Shown: positions 22,743 to 34,100, numbered from the stretch's first letter. The stretch: 64,000 bases of DNA from Bryopsis sp. KO-2023 (GCA_030272585.1 BSYQ01000011.1:2232001-2296000); one strand, 5' to 3'. Numbers and translations: made by a program. Notes: generated by a model not told the origin, from the letters alone.

Positions 22743-23459
22743 ATGGGGGACCGTGGAGAGAATAAACATTTTTCTAAGCAAGAACAGGTGTCGTTATGCA
22801 AAGCATGGATATCCATAAGCGAAGACCCGATTACCGGGACGAATCAAGGGATGGATACTTTCTGGAAACGGATATCCTCGACCTATAGCGCAACTGAAAC
22901 GGGACGTTCAACCAAAAGTTTGCAAGCGAAATGGGCTAGAATATCACGCGAGTGTACTAAGTTTGCAGGCGCCATGAGTGCTGTGGAGAACTTGAATATT
23001 TCGGGAACGTCCCGAAGTGACACTCTAAAAAAAGCCCACGACGTTTATAAAGCGTCCCACGGGACTTCCTTCGCTCTTGAAAGTTGTTGGGAAGTTTTAA
23101 AAGATTGTCCGAAGTTTATGTGCATTTCTGGTGGCAAGCGAACCAACCCATGTACTGAAGAAGAGGTAGTAAAAAAAGAAAGACCACTAGGGGTGAAGAA
23201 GGCAAAGAAAGAGGAGAGAGAAAGAGGAGACGTTGCACAAGCGACAAGAGAATTAGCGGCTGCAAGTCGAGCAAAGGCAAAAGCCATGGAACACGCAGCA
23301 AATATAGCCTTGTTCACTGCTCCTCTTGATGGGATTACCGACCCCGACGTTTTGAGATTTTTCGAGCTGCAAAGAGAATCTGTGTTGCTGGACTTGGAAC
23401 GAAATACAAGTACGTATCTGTTTGACCGTCAAGCAACGGGACGCGATGTTGTTCAATAA
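22743..23459 (+). CDS. Harbinger Myb/SANT-like DNA-binding protein
   Basis: A single-exon frame of 238 residues. It has the plant Harbinger accessory-protein layout (often annotated in plants as glutathione S-transferase T3-like or NAM-associated). An N-terminal Myb/SANT-like trihelix (about 10-70) shows F.K.EQVSLCKAWI, the DPITGTNQ loop, FWKRI and RSTKSLQAKW. Then come DVYKASHGTSFALESCWEVL (about 100-120) and a basic Lys/Arg/Glu coiled-coil tail (about 140-185). In this family the protein binds subterminal repeats and brings the transposase to the nucleus. It lies about 350 bp inside the left terminus and converges on the transposase gene. The frame is intact. Confidence 0.85.
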   Translation: MGDRGENKHFSKQEQVSLCKAWISISEDPITGTNQGMDTFWKRISSTYSATETGRSTKSLQAKWARISRECTKFAGAMSAVENLNISGTSRSDTLKKAHDVYKASHGTSFALESCWEVLKDCPKFMCISGGKRTNPCTEEEVVKKERPLGVKKAKKEERERGDVAQATRELAAASRAKAKAMEHAANIALFTAPLDGITDPDVLRFFELQRESVLLDLERNTSTYLFDRQATGRDVVQ

Positions 23460-23544
23460 AAGAAAAAAAAAGAGTTGTTTGCCTGTTTAAAAAATTCGGA
23501 CTGATGTGAAGGTACAAAAGACTGCTCAGAAGAAAACACTACTC

Positions 23545-23891
23545 CTTCTACAAATGTGGCAGAAGCAAACACTTCTCCTCCTGCAAATGTGGCAGAAGCA
23601 AACACTGCTCCTCCTCCTGCAAATGTGGCAGAAGCGAATACACATTTCGAGATTCCAGAAGTGGACTCTCCACAAGAAAACTATCCAGCAGTTCTGAGTA
23701 ATGATGAAGGAAACCAAGTGGGAGTGGCTTTGGAGACATTGTATGGGGGGGATCAAACATCAATGCCAATGCATTCAAGTATTTACAGCAACCAACATAA
23801 AGAGCAATGGGTACGTCTTCTTCAGTCAGGAATTTCTGGAATTGGGGGCCCCTTTCACCCTGCTGTCTTCAAGGACCAACAGAGAAAGTGA
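23545..23891 (+). CDS. Repeat-containing open frame, uncertain
   Basis: Just downstream of the Myb-like gene a 111-codon frame (ATG 23556) starts with three copies of a 27-30 base unit encoding NVAEANT(S/A)PPPA. It then encodes an acidic stretch and ends at 23891. It could be a 3' exon or readthrough portion of the Myb-like gene or captured sequence. Nothing resembles a known domain. Confidence 0.3.
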
Positions 23892-24644
23892 GATGGGGGT
23901 TTGACAGGAAACTGCCTAGGAAGAAGAGAGGGGGGGGCCTGGCCGCCAGCCTTGCAAGTCACTCGACCTATTAGTGTTAGTTCGACAATCATGATGTCTA
24001 CAGATGGCAGAAAACTGGGAACTATAATCGATTTGGGTCAGTTGGGCAACTCCTCAGGGCATCGGCGTGCTTTTCAGGTCAGAAAAAAAAGAAGAAAAAC
24101 AGAGAGAGGGAGATAGAGAGAGAGACAGAAAGATATTCACCTCTTTCTTCTTTAGATTTGATTTCAACTGTGGGCGAGAGAGAAGAGAAGACTTTTTGAG
24201 CCTTTTTATGTGTTATTTTCTCAGATTAAGGGGAGGATGATTTGCGGGTTTCAGACTGAGAGTGGGGAACCAATGGTCGTGTTGAAATAGAAATATTATA
24301 CAAGCAACACAAAAATTTCTTCTTGCAGTTTTAACGAGGGAGAGGAAAAAAAAGAAAGAAATTCTGGAGGGAGGATATGTATGGCTGTTTTGAAAGGGAG
24401 TACCATTGAGGTCAGCCGGGGCATTATCGACAGCAGGCATCTTGCACAAGAAAAAAAAGAGATAGAATAATTAGAGGAAAAAGGAATGCGTCGACCTGTT
24501 TTTTGTTTTTTTGGGACATTTGTACAGGGCTGGCTAGCGATTATACTGCCGGTGTTTTTGGTTGTGAAAGATTGATGTTAAAGAGAGGGGATGATCCCCC
24601 AGCGTTTGAAAAAAACAGAAACTGAGTGGAACTGAGCTGGACAC

Positions 24645-25239
24645 CTAAATCTGCTGATGTTTTCACTGCTGATTTCTGGACCTGTTGCACATAAGACATT
24701 AGATTCAATGGAATCCTTTTTGGATGCTCTCCAAGCTGTCCAGTAGGATGGACTCCAACCGGATTAAAGTACCAAACATGAATGCTCCGCCAATCGCTGT
24801 CTGCCCTCTGTGAAAGCTTGGCTTCCCTTCAGCTCCCAGTTTTAAGGAAAAAATAAATAAATACTTCTCCGTTATTTTCGAGTAAATTCAAGGTCCTTTC
24901 TGTCCTTTCTTTCAGGGGCCCCGCCCCAGCGACAGCCAGCCTCATTTCAATATGATTGGACTGTCGGATGCAGAATTCATCTGACCACCACATCAGACGA
25001 AGAGATAAGTGGCACCCTCTTTGCATTCAACAAGCTGACAAATTGCATTGGAGGAGCCAGGGGACAAACCAGGTTACGTTAATTTTCGAGTCTTGAAAGC
25101 CACTTGTTGTATATTCCAGCACATGTTCAATGATCAACTTGGTTCGGCCATACACATTGTCTGCTGATCGAGGCTGGTCCTCTGATAATGGGGTTACTTT
25201 CGGCATTCCATACACTGTACATGAACTCGAAAACACCAT
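24645..25239 (-). pseudogene. UDP-glucose 4-epimerase exon fragments inside the Harbinger element
   Basis: Two separated exon-like blocks match the GalE family. Block A (25239 to about 25104) follows a good 3' splice site and reads MVFSSSCTVYG, then NVYGRTKLIIEHVLEY: the Ser of the active site and the YxxxK catalytic pair. Block B (about 24830 to 24645) reads [17 protein letters not shown], then NLMSYVQQV, the next conserved GalE segment. The stretch between them looks like an intron. The N-terminal NAD-binding half and the C-terminal third were not found, so this is a fragment, not a gene. Its place between the two Harbinger genes suggests DNA-level capture of a host gene. Confidence 0.7.
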
Positions 25240-26073
25240 CTGCAGGGAAAGACCACAGCCAAACTCGTGTCAGTTCTCCTCATGCATCAGGGTTGAGGTG
25301 GGGTGCAGACACTTTCAAATCAAGACGATCGAATGGGACATGCGAGAGGGGTCTGATTAGGTCAGTCAAAACATGCTCAGGCAAAGTCCCTGAACAAGAC
25401 ACACAGAAAACCAATTTTCACCACAACCATTTTCACAGTCCGAAAACAGGGCTAGAAATACCTCACCCCTGCAAAAGGAAACCCTGTTTTTTTTTTTTTT
25501 ACCTCGTGTTGCGTTGCTTTGGTCACCTGTGACAAGGAAGAGATACTCCATAAAGAACTGCTTTGGGGCGAACGTGAGGAGTGCCCCCCCCTCCGACCCT
25601 GAGGTAATGGCCCCATCCTTTCAAGGCAGCTACAGAAAACCCATGCCAGATTTTGGTCTCTGCACAGTTTCTCTCAACTACACACATCCGTTTTCTTTTT
25701 GTTTTTTCTCTTTTTCCCCTCTCTTTATCTCACTCTTTTTGAACACCCCTTTCCCTGTTCTTTTCCGAGCATAATCATTGTTTTCGACCCCCCAGTTTTT
25801 ATGTTTTTGTTTTTCTGTAGTCGTAAAGTTTGCCCACTCAAGGCATCCATCCTAAAAAAGAAACAAAAAGAAAGAAAGAAAGAAAAAAAAAAGCAAAGCA
25901 AATGGCAAGTGTTTCCATCACAAAATGCTGGTGGATTAAACTACTCTGAATTCAGTCTACAAGTCCCAAACTCACAACCAAAAAAGCTTACAAAAAAGTT
26001 TGGTACATCCTTTCAAATCAACCCCGGGACACAATGATCAAAACCTTCACAAACCCTGAACGACGAAAAGACC

Positions 26074-27329
26074 TCAACTGTCAAAACTCCATAGATGTTC
26101 GATCAAATCGGCCAACAATTCATTGTGTTTGTCTAGTTTTCTCATATCTTGGATATCGGAACACAACTGCAAGAAAGACCTCGACCCAGTTGGAGCCGGA
26201 ACGTTCGGAATCGTGCCAAGATCTTCGCTCATTGCGGTTCCTTCGTTCTGGAGTATCATGTTGTGTAGCACTACACAACATGTCACGATGCATCCAATGT
26301 CTTCTTGATACCAATATGTTATTGGCTTTGTGAGAATCGAAAATCGCGCAAACACCACTCCGAATGTTCTCTCAACGTCTTTTCTCGCACTTTCGTGCAG
26401 TTTGGTGTATTTTTGCTGTTTTGGGTCTTGCGGGGAAGAAAAAGGTCGCATAAACACCGGGAATCGTGGATATATTCCATCCACCAAGAGGTATGGTCTT
26501 TCATACCTCTTGTTGTTCAAAAAAAAAAGTACTTCTTGCCCTTGAAGTTTCGACATTAATGTACTCCGCTCGAGAACATTAATATCATTGTTACTACCCG
26601 CCACGCCGAAAAACGAATGTAATATGCGCAAATTAGGGGAAGATACTATTTCTAATATCATACTTTTATTGCCCTTGCGATTTAAATATTGACCGTGGTA
26701 TGCAGTGGGGCAGTTTTTCCATGTTAGGTGCGCACAATCTAATGATCCTGCACACCCTTTGAATCCTCTAGCGTCATTCATTTGCAGTATTTGGGCCAAA
26801 TCCTCCCCCACGGGCCATTTGAGATATTCATCCCCAAATACGTCTACCACAGCTCGGCAAAAACAACGGAGACATTCTGCAGAAGTGCTCTCCGCGATCC
26901 GGATGTATTCGTCATTTGCGTCACATGATATTCCATATGCAAGTGTTCGCATTGATGAAACACATTTTTGCAGTGGTGACAATCCGACGAGCCCAGTGGC
27001 ATCTCTTTTCTGGTTGAAGTAATCATCTCGAGACATTACCCCATTTTGAATGCGAATGAAGAGCTCTTTTCGCATCCTGAAGCGCCTTCTGAATAGCTCA
27101 GGTCCATAAACAGGAGTACCAGAAAAATAGTCGCGAACCAAGCGGCGGTGACCTGCTTCACGTCCTCTGTCCACATTTGCGCTTCTTCCTTGGTTACCCC
27201 CCAACTGGAAGGATCTTTTTCCATCCCTTCAAGCATGCTCATGAGGTTTTCCTCTCCAACATGCTCCTCTTCTTCATCATCACAAATATCTTTCAAGAGC
27301 TTCAAGTATCCTTTCCTCCACTCCTCCAT
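26074..27329 (-). CDS. PIF/Harbinger (HARBI1-like) DDE transposase, frame break near the N-terminus
   Basis: The main frame (27204-26074, about 376 residues) has the HARBI1/DDE_4 nuclease features. These are FRRRFRMRKELF in the N-terminal helix-turn-helix region, GSLDCAHLTWKNCP (first Asp), GSNNDINVLERS (second Asp) and KDVERTFGVVFARF (Glu), followed by VVLHNMI. The family cuts and pastes elements into TWA sites. A likely start ATG at 27329 opens a different frame (MEEWRKGYLKLLKDI), which overlaps and must shift by one base to reach the main frame. The likeliest place is the six-base homopolymer at 27197-27202. The catalytic part is otherwise intact, so the element may have been active recently or the shift may be a sequence error. 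Confidence 0.85.
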
Positions 27330-28051
27330 GTTTTCTACTACAACACCAGAAAACTGCAATTCAACCACCAACAACAAACATAACAGAGGAAGCCTTTCAT
27401 GTGCCTTCTAAAAATGGTGGAGCTGATCATTCTCTAAATTCAAAATTAGGAACGATCATAAGACACCAAGCAGGCCAGCCCAAACATGCTTGAAGATTCA
27501 AATAGGAGAACTCCTGGAGTCGAACCAAGGATCCACCATTTTCTCTTCCAACAACAAAAATACTGTTTGCTTTTTTCTTCCAAACTTTGTTTCCTTGCAG
27601 TGTTTCTGAACCTGAAAGGCCAGGGGTTCTTGAGTGCTCACTGTGAGAAAAGATTATTTCAGTGCTCTCGAACCCATGAAGAAATCCCCCTAAAGAAACA
27701 ACTCGGATATACAGGAAAAAAAAGGGGAATTCGTCCCCGTTCCAGTTGACAGGGAGAGGCGAGGTGTCCCGAGAGCGTTTCCATGAAGAGCGGCTTTAAC
27801 CCCACTTACGTTAGCGGCTTTCCTTCTCGTTGTCCACGCGAACGCTGATGTTCGATCGACCCTGCTTTGTTACTCGTTGGGTCCTTGAAGTGCGCTGCAC
27901 AGTGCGTGCCTCTCTCTTCGGGCGTCGGTGTTTGGTAGCCCCATTGCACCTGCGTCAGTTTTGGGTGACCTGTCTCGTTACGGAAGCGCACGTGTCAAAC
28001 TGCGGAGCGCCTCAGTTGGGGGCCTCGAACTGAGTCGCTCCTCACGAACTG

Positions 28052-28088
28052 AGGACCGAACTGAGACTGCGGACACCAGTGGGCCGTC
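28052..28088. repeat. Degenerate Harbinger right terminus
   Basis: Reads AACTGAGACTGCGGACACC, then AGTGGG, close to the outer terminus. It is preceded by several AACTGAG subterminal repeats like those inside the left end. This is a candidate for the original right end of the element. Confidence 0.5.
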
Positions 28089-28233
28089 TCACCTTGCCGC
28101 CAATCGCACTTTGAGTCGCACATGAATGAAAAAGCGACACACGCCGGTGACATGTCGATCACGTGACAAGTGTGATGTTTGTTTTTATGACCGCTTTACA
28201 TGAATGCATTTTTGAAAAAAAAAAAAAAAAAAA

Positions 28234-28509
28234 GATAGAATAAACGGGGTTGGGTAAACCTCGTACTTGTTTTCGTGCACAAGGTTTATTATTGTGTACG
28301 AGGTTGTTTTATTTGTGTACGAGGTTTATTGTTGTGTACGAGGTTGTTTTATTTGTGTACGAGGTTTATTGTAGTGTACGAGGTTTTTCCGTGATAGTGA
28401 ATTAGGTTTTCGGTGACAGTGAATTAGGTTTTTGATCTGGGAGTTTCGCCTCTTAAGGCGGCAGCGTTGGTTTCGGAGCAGGCTGGCTCCCCAGTTTTCT
28501 TCTTTTCGT
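28234..28509 (+). repeat. 276-bp direct repeat, copy 1
   Basis: Nearly identical to 28855-29130 (a single difference noticed by eye) and 621 bp upstream of it. Each copy holds several units like TGTGTACGAGGTTTATTGT and two units like GTGATAGTGAATTAGGTTTT. It is preceded by an A run. Confidence 0.85.
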
Positions 28510-28854
28510 GTTGTGTCTTTTGATTTCCCATATCTTTGGTTTCGGAGTTCGTTTAAGGGAGACCTCACGTATATATTTTTATTCTAGAGCACTCCAGGTT
28601 CGCCATTGATCTGTTTCGTGGTGCTTGCTTTGGGTATAGCGCGACGATTTAAAAAAAAGCTTTCGCTGTGGGAGCAGTGGTACTTTTGGTCGGTCGCATT
28701 GGACTCCAAAAGGAGTTCGTGGCGTTGTAGAGCGAACAGGTAACGATATGTTGTAGAGATGCCCTGTAGCGATTGAATGGGTTGCAGCGCGAAGTGAGTT
28801 GCAGGGTTTGAGTAAAATTTGTGGTCGTATCTGTTTTTAGCTTTCAGGATCAGC

Positions 28855-29130
28855 GATAGAATAAACGGGGTTGGGTAAACCTCGTACTTGTTTTCGTGCA
28901 CAAGGTTTATTATTGTGTACGAGGTTGTTTTATTTGTGTACGAGGTTTATTGTTGTGTACGAGGTTGTTTTATGTGTGTACGAGGTTTATTGTAGTGTAC
29001 GAGGTTTTTCCGTGATAGTGAATTAGGTTTTCGGTGACAGTGAATTAGGTTTTTGATCTGGGAGTTTCGCCTCTTAAGGCGGCAGCGTTGGTTTCGGAGC
29101 AGGCTGGCTCCCCAGTTTTCTTCTTTTCGT
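28855..29130 (+). repeat. 276-bp direct repeat, copy 2
   Basis: Second copy of the repeat at 28234. It leads straight into the integrase relic. The pair with a 345-bp interior could be a small LTR-type (TRIM-like) element or a tandem duplication; no matching LTR is found after the integrase. Confidence 0.85.
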
Positions 29131-29150
29131 TTATAAGCAAGATCCAGATT

Positions 29151-30704
29151 ATGGATGTTTGGTTAGATCAACCGTTTATTACATGGATGTTTCACCATTT
29201 TTTTGATCCTTCTTCGTCGAACTCTATTCGTCGTCGGATTCGAGCTCGGGCATTGCGATATTCAGTGATTGCGGGTCATCTTTTTCGTCGCGATAAGCTC
29301 GTTCCCCCCCCTTCTCTCCGACCAAGTTTGCTTTTCGCCGCCCATGATCTTCGATGTCATTTTGGAGTACGCCGGACGTTGGCTCATTTGAGGCAACATT
29401 TTACTTGGAGGAGTATGGACAGGGAGGTGCAGTTGTCAGACATGGGCTGAGACCTCTGTGCACAGGACAGGACAGAACAGACTGTCTGTTCTGTGCACAG
29501 GGTCAGACCTGTGCTGCACAGGTGCACAGACCTGTACAGCACAGCACAGACAGGGTCTGTGCAAAATCTGTGCAGTTTCTGTGCAGTTCTGTGCAGATTC
29601 TGTGCAAAATCTGTGCAGATTCTGTGCAGTTCTGTGCAGATTCTGTGCAGTTCTGTGCTGTGCTGTGCAGGTCTGCTCACCTGTGCAGCACAGGTCGAAC
29701 CCTGTGCAGCACAGGTCGAACCCTGTGCACAGCACAGACAGTCTGTGCTGTTCTGGCCTGTGCAATTCCGCTGCACAGGACAGGACAGCACAGGGTGCAC
29801 AGAACCTGCACAGAACCTTGTCCTGTGCGATGCACAGGACAGGGGTCTGTCCTGTGCAGCCCATGACTGGCAGTTGTATTGCTCTTCCTGTGACGTTTGT
29901 CAACGTTGTCGCCCCGCCCCCTTGGCCCCTGCCCGTTATATCTTCGACTATGTTCCTTGTGCCGGGTGGAAACTGGCATGCGATCTAGCTGTTTTATCTG
30001 GAGACGCCTTTGGTGCCCGTTATATTTTGGTCGTGATCGACCTTTTCAGTAAGTGGCTCTATGTCATGCCATTACGTTCCCGAGCTTCGTTGGAGGTAGC
30101 TCGTGCGTTTACCCCGGTCGTGCAGGTGTTTCCCAGGGTCCGGGAAGTATTATCGGATAATGGATCCGAATTTATGTCCCATTTTTCGGACCTTTTGGCG
30201 TCTCGGAACATTGTTCACAGGCATTCCAGGGTATATCATCCTCAGTCGAATGGATCAGCGGAGAGGGCGGTGCAGACAGTGAAAAATGCGTTGCGAAGGC
30301 TTACAACGCAATATGTTACGGTGCCTTGGAGTTTATTGCTTCCTCGAATTCCCCCGATTTATAATTCGGGACCCCACTCGGATCTGGGCGTTTCTCCGTT
30401 ACAAATCATCGCTGCTGGCGGTGGGTTGGATAATTTGGTACGTCGTCGGCGTTTGGAAGCTCATTGTCGAAGATCGGATCGTATGCAACGGCGCACTTGA
30501 GAATTGGGTTCAGTGTCGGCAATCTCGGTCGGAAGTTGGGTATTAGTTCTGCGGTATTACCCGCGTATCACTTGGCCGGAAGTTTCGGGGCCCTTTCAAG
30601 TCGTTCGGATTCCAAACGATGGGTGTGGTGTTTGGATTAATAAGAGTGATCGTGTTGAATATGTTGCGATGGATTCGTTGGCGTTATATCATGTTCGGGC
30701 TTGA
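29151..30704 (+). pseudogene. Truncated Ty3/gypsy-type retrotransposon integrase, interrupted
   Basis: Before the insertion at 29437 the frame shows the HHCC zinc-binding start (HDLRCHFGVRRTLAHL). After 29877 it resumes with the CQRC pair and an integrase core. The core has Asp in LACDLAV, Asp in VLSDNGSEF and Glu in NGSAERAVQTVK, as in Ty3/gypsy integrases. A further frame change near 30500 precedes a C-terminal SH3-like piece (VGSWVLVL...GPFQVVRI) ending at 30704. Protease, reverse transcriptase and RNase H are absent. This is a dead fragment: 5' truncated, split by a DNA transposon and frameshifted. Confidence 0.85.
29437..29869. mobile_element. hAT-like repeat-filled insertion, 433 bp, 8-bp target duplication
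   Basis: Ends CAGACATGGGCTG and CAGCCCATGACTG are inverted repeats (12 of 13 match). Identical 8-mers GCAGTTGT flank it (29429-29436 and 29870-29877). The interior is almost wholly short repeats based on CTGTGCA and CACAGGAC, e.g. TGTGCAGTTCTGTGCAGATT. It interrupts the integrase frame of the gypsy relic exactly at the target site, so it inserted after that element. Confidence 0.88.
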
Positions 30705-30814
30705 TTTGATGGTTGTTCTTTTTTCCAGTTGGTTTGGAACTTTGGTGACGTCGGTGTCGATTATTGTACTTTTCGACACTTTTTGTAAGGTTTTAATTTT
30801 GACCTTTACACAAG

Positions 30815-30865
30815 TGCAACTGAGACTGGGGACACCGGTGGAGATGCTCTTAGAGCATCCCCACC
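30815..30865. repeat. Right terminal repeat with end near-palindrome
   Basis: 30815-30849 is the exact reverse complement of 22397-22431. It is followed by TTA and GAGCATCCCCACC, the start of another copy of the terminus pointing outward. Confidence 0.85.
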
Positions 30866-31146
30866 GCGGAACTCATCCTCATCTCAACTCGCCCACGTGC
30901 GAGCGAATCGCGACTATCGTTACGAATTCGTAGCGAAGTTACGTGATTTTCGAGCTGAGAAAGTGAGGCCGACCTCATTTCGGGGGGCCAAAATTTTTCT
31001 ACAGCTCTAAAAAAAGTTCTGTACGTATGTCGTCCGAATCCTTTTTTGTGGTGCTCAGGAGCGTCATGCCAGGTCTTATAGAATCGTGGCTGGCGACCTC
31101 AATGTACCCCACTGTGTAAGCACTCCTCCGAGACTTCTCCATCGGT
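30866..31146. promoter_or_regulatory. Upstream region of the GT77 gene, partly transposon-derived
   Basis: Starts with an outward-facing Harbinger-like terminus and subterminal-like motifs (CTCATCTCAACT, GTGAGGCCGACCTCA) and runs to the first exon at 31147. The gene's promoter must therefore lie in or next to transposon sequence. Confidence 0.4.
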
Positions 31147-34100
31147 ATGTCGCGAGCGTTGTTCGACAGAAGGAAAAAACTTCCGACCACCACAAGTTCC
31201 ATCCTCATATGCATCGTAGCTTGTTTCGTTGTTCTCTACCTCGCTGCATCTTTCAAGTCGCCAAGGACTGAGTGCAGCGGGCGTAAACTTCGTGAAGAGT
31301 GGAGATATTCAGCGAAGAACCCACAGCTACATGTCCCTACGGGTAATTGAGAGAGAGAGAGAGAGATCCTAGGAAGTCGCTCCGCGCGCGTGGTGGTAGC
31401 CAAAAACAATTCCGAAAGCATTTTTATTTGTGGCCCGCACTTTGGGTCCAGAGAGTATCACCCTGAGGGTATGTCCACGTTTGTACGCTTCCGCTGCACT
31501 GCGTTTCGGCGGACCCGACCTACGCGACCGGCAAGCCGGCCCTTCGGTTGTTGGATCTTTCTTATCGTTGACGGGTTATGAAGTGTGTGTGTGTGTGGGT
31601 TTTTTTGGTTGCGTTTCTCAACGACCGAAGTCGCGAAATCGCGTCGCTGAAAACTTGTAACTAACTTCGAACGTCTGAACTCCTGGCTTCACAACCTGAG
31701 TCGATCCCGTACAAATTCGTAGAACAGAGTTCTACCTTTTTTGAATACGTACTCTCTTCTACTATCACATTGCATACTCTTATAAGATGATACCAAAAAA
31801 TTGCGGAATTTGTGTAAGGAAATACATGTATTGATCATGGTTGAATCGCATACTTTGTTCCTGAAACGGACACGAGGGTGAAACTCTGTAGAATCTGATT
31901 TGAAGGGTGGTTTGTTATAACGGAATCCCGAGATAACTGACCATCTTACAGCCGGTTCAGCGGTCTGTCATAACGGGAGTGGAGTTTGCTTGCTTCCACC
32001 CTTCAGTTGAACGAGTAGCTGGCAGGTCTAAACAAATTCCGACTAAAAAATCTTCACTTGTGTGTACTTGACGCACCAATCTAGATGTAAAATAAAAAAA
32101 CTCCAGGGATAAATCCAGCGAGGATGCTCAGGCAAAGTATTGAGTTGGCGATTCCTCAACAAAAAAACACGAGCCGCCCCCTTATATTGCCGTGTCTATA
32201 AAATATTTCTGCTAAGAAGTAAATAAAACACAGAGAAAACAGTCCCATTTCTGATCTCAGTGGACTGGTGGTTTTTTGTTGCTGCAGATAAAGTCGCTCT
32301 TGCGGCTGTTGAGCTGAACAATGCATCCCTTTCCGCTCCAGGGCCCAAACTTGCTGAATTTTATGGCTTGACCAGGTGCGAAATATTGGTATGATTTAGC
32401 AGACAAAGTGGGAATGAGATCCAAACATAGATTTGCGCGAAACTTCGGGAGAAAAAAAAAGTCGTTTTTAGGGGGTCCAGAATTTGTTTTTCGACAGCGG
32501 GCAGCGTTTTCTATATTTTCAAATTTTTCTTTTTCCAGAGGCCGGGGCCCCAGGGCCCCCGCCTGTGGATGGAATGGAGCTTCAACTACCAGCTGGCAGT
32601 TCAAAGATGGATGGAAGGCAGAAAATTAACGTAAATTTCCACATGGATATTATCAAGAGCACATCAGCTAGTTTCACGTCTTTGTGTTTTTTGTTTGGCA
32701 CCGTCATGCATAATAACCATCTTATCCATGAAAACTACTGACACAGAGATCAGCTTTGGAGGATGGCCCCCGACGGTTACCTGCACATCACCTCCGCCAA
32801 CTTCCATTACTTGGATTGGACCCTAAACTGGGTCAATCATATCACCGAAGCTGGGATTACGTCTTTCATCGTTGGTTGCATGGATGAGAGAATTCTGTTG
32901 GAGCTGAACGCAAGGGGCGTCCCTACCGTCGACATGCACATGGGGGTGTCCACAAATGACCTCGGTTGGGGATCGAAAGATTTTTACAGGTCGGGGGAGG
33001 AGATGGTTCGGTTGAATCTAGCTGTGCTGCAATTTGGAATCACTGTGATCGTACAAGATATCGACACGGTTTGGTTGAGGGATCCAATGGAGTTTTGGGA
33101 GCGCTATCCGAGGGCAGACCTGTTCTGTTCCTCGGACCACTATTTCAGCACAACGAAGGATGACGGGTTGGAGGATTCGTCCAAGTAAGGAAATAACCAA
33201 CTCAAGGGTCGCTCGGGGAATTCTGTGACGTTGTCTTGATGTTTGAAACATAGCTGCAGGCAGTTGAAACAATGCATGTCTTTTTTTTTTTTTTCGTGAC
33301 AGAGTCGGCACAGTTGCCAACACAGGGCTCTATGTATTGAGACCTTCTGCGCTGAACTTCACGAAGGAGTGGTTGGAAACCTTGGCAACGGATAAGTTGG
33401 GGTGGGAGCAAAGCACCTTTTGGGACGTCTACCTGCAAGGATATCGACATCTGCCCGACGATCCAGACAGACTGTTCGAAGTGTACAGGGGGAAGCTGCT
33501 GATGGGATTGCTGCCCAATGCCGTGTTTACATCTGGACACATCTATTTCGTGCAACATCTGCCAAAAAAAATGGGATACGATCCATACTTGGTCCATGCC
33601 ACGTTTCAGTATTATGGGGTTACAGGAAAGCGACACAGGATGAGAGATGCGTTTCTGTGGACGGTCGACCCTCCAGAGTATTATGACACTCCTGGCGGCT
33701 ACCTGGCATGGGATTTTGATGTTCCAGCTGACCTGCTGGCTCGCTCACCTGCGAAAAATCTCACCAGCATGGAACTTGATGACGTCCTGGGGCATTTGGA
33801 CTTGATAAACCACCAACTGACACAGGTCGGGTTCCCCATACATTTAGCCGACTTTTTCTGGAAAAATGAAAATAGGATGTGAATAATGTTGCCTTTTTCC
33901 TCGCATTTCTGGAAGAAATCATGACTTTTTTTGCTGCTCGAGTGAGGAGATTGCGGTTTCTAAGGGGGGCCCCTGACAAACGTTCTGGGTTGATTGATCG
34001 CTTGCAGATCCGGAATGCCCTTTCGATTGCAAAAGCCTTGAATCGAACGTTGATCTTCAATGAAATATGGTGCGGTCAAGATCGCTGGTGGAATCCGCAC

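Larger units (their letters stand above)
22397..30849. mobile_element. Composite PIF/Harbinger element with captured and nested sequences
   Basis: A perfect 35-bp terminal inverted repeat starts GAGCATCTCCACCGGTGTCC at 22397 and ends at 30849. TAA and TTA border the two ends, consistent with the TWA target preference of PIF/Harbinger, although they are not identical duplications. Inside are the two expected Harbinger genes (Myb-like, 22743-23459; transposase, 27329-26074). Also inside are relic exons of UDP-glucose 4-epimerase, a 276-bp direct repeat pair and a Ty3/gypsy integrase relic. A degenerate right end at about 28052-28088 suggests that the original element may have been shorter and that the outer right terminus belongs to a second copy. 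Confidence 0.7.

Noticed and set aside
28234..29130. CRISPR-like array
   Set aside because: Only two long direct copies with short tandem units inside; no regular spacers, and the genome is eukaryotic.
29354..29903. Long Cys-rich open frames on both strands
   Set aside because: They are translations of the CTGTGCA repeats inside the hAT-like insertion, not genes.
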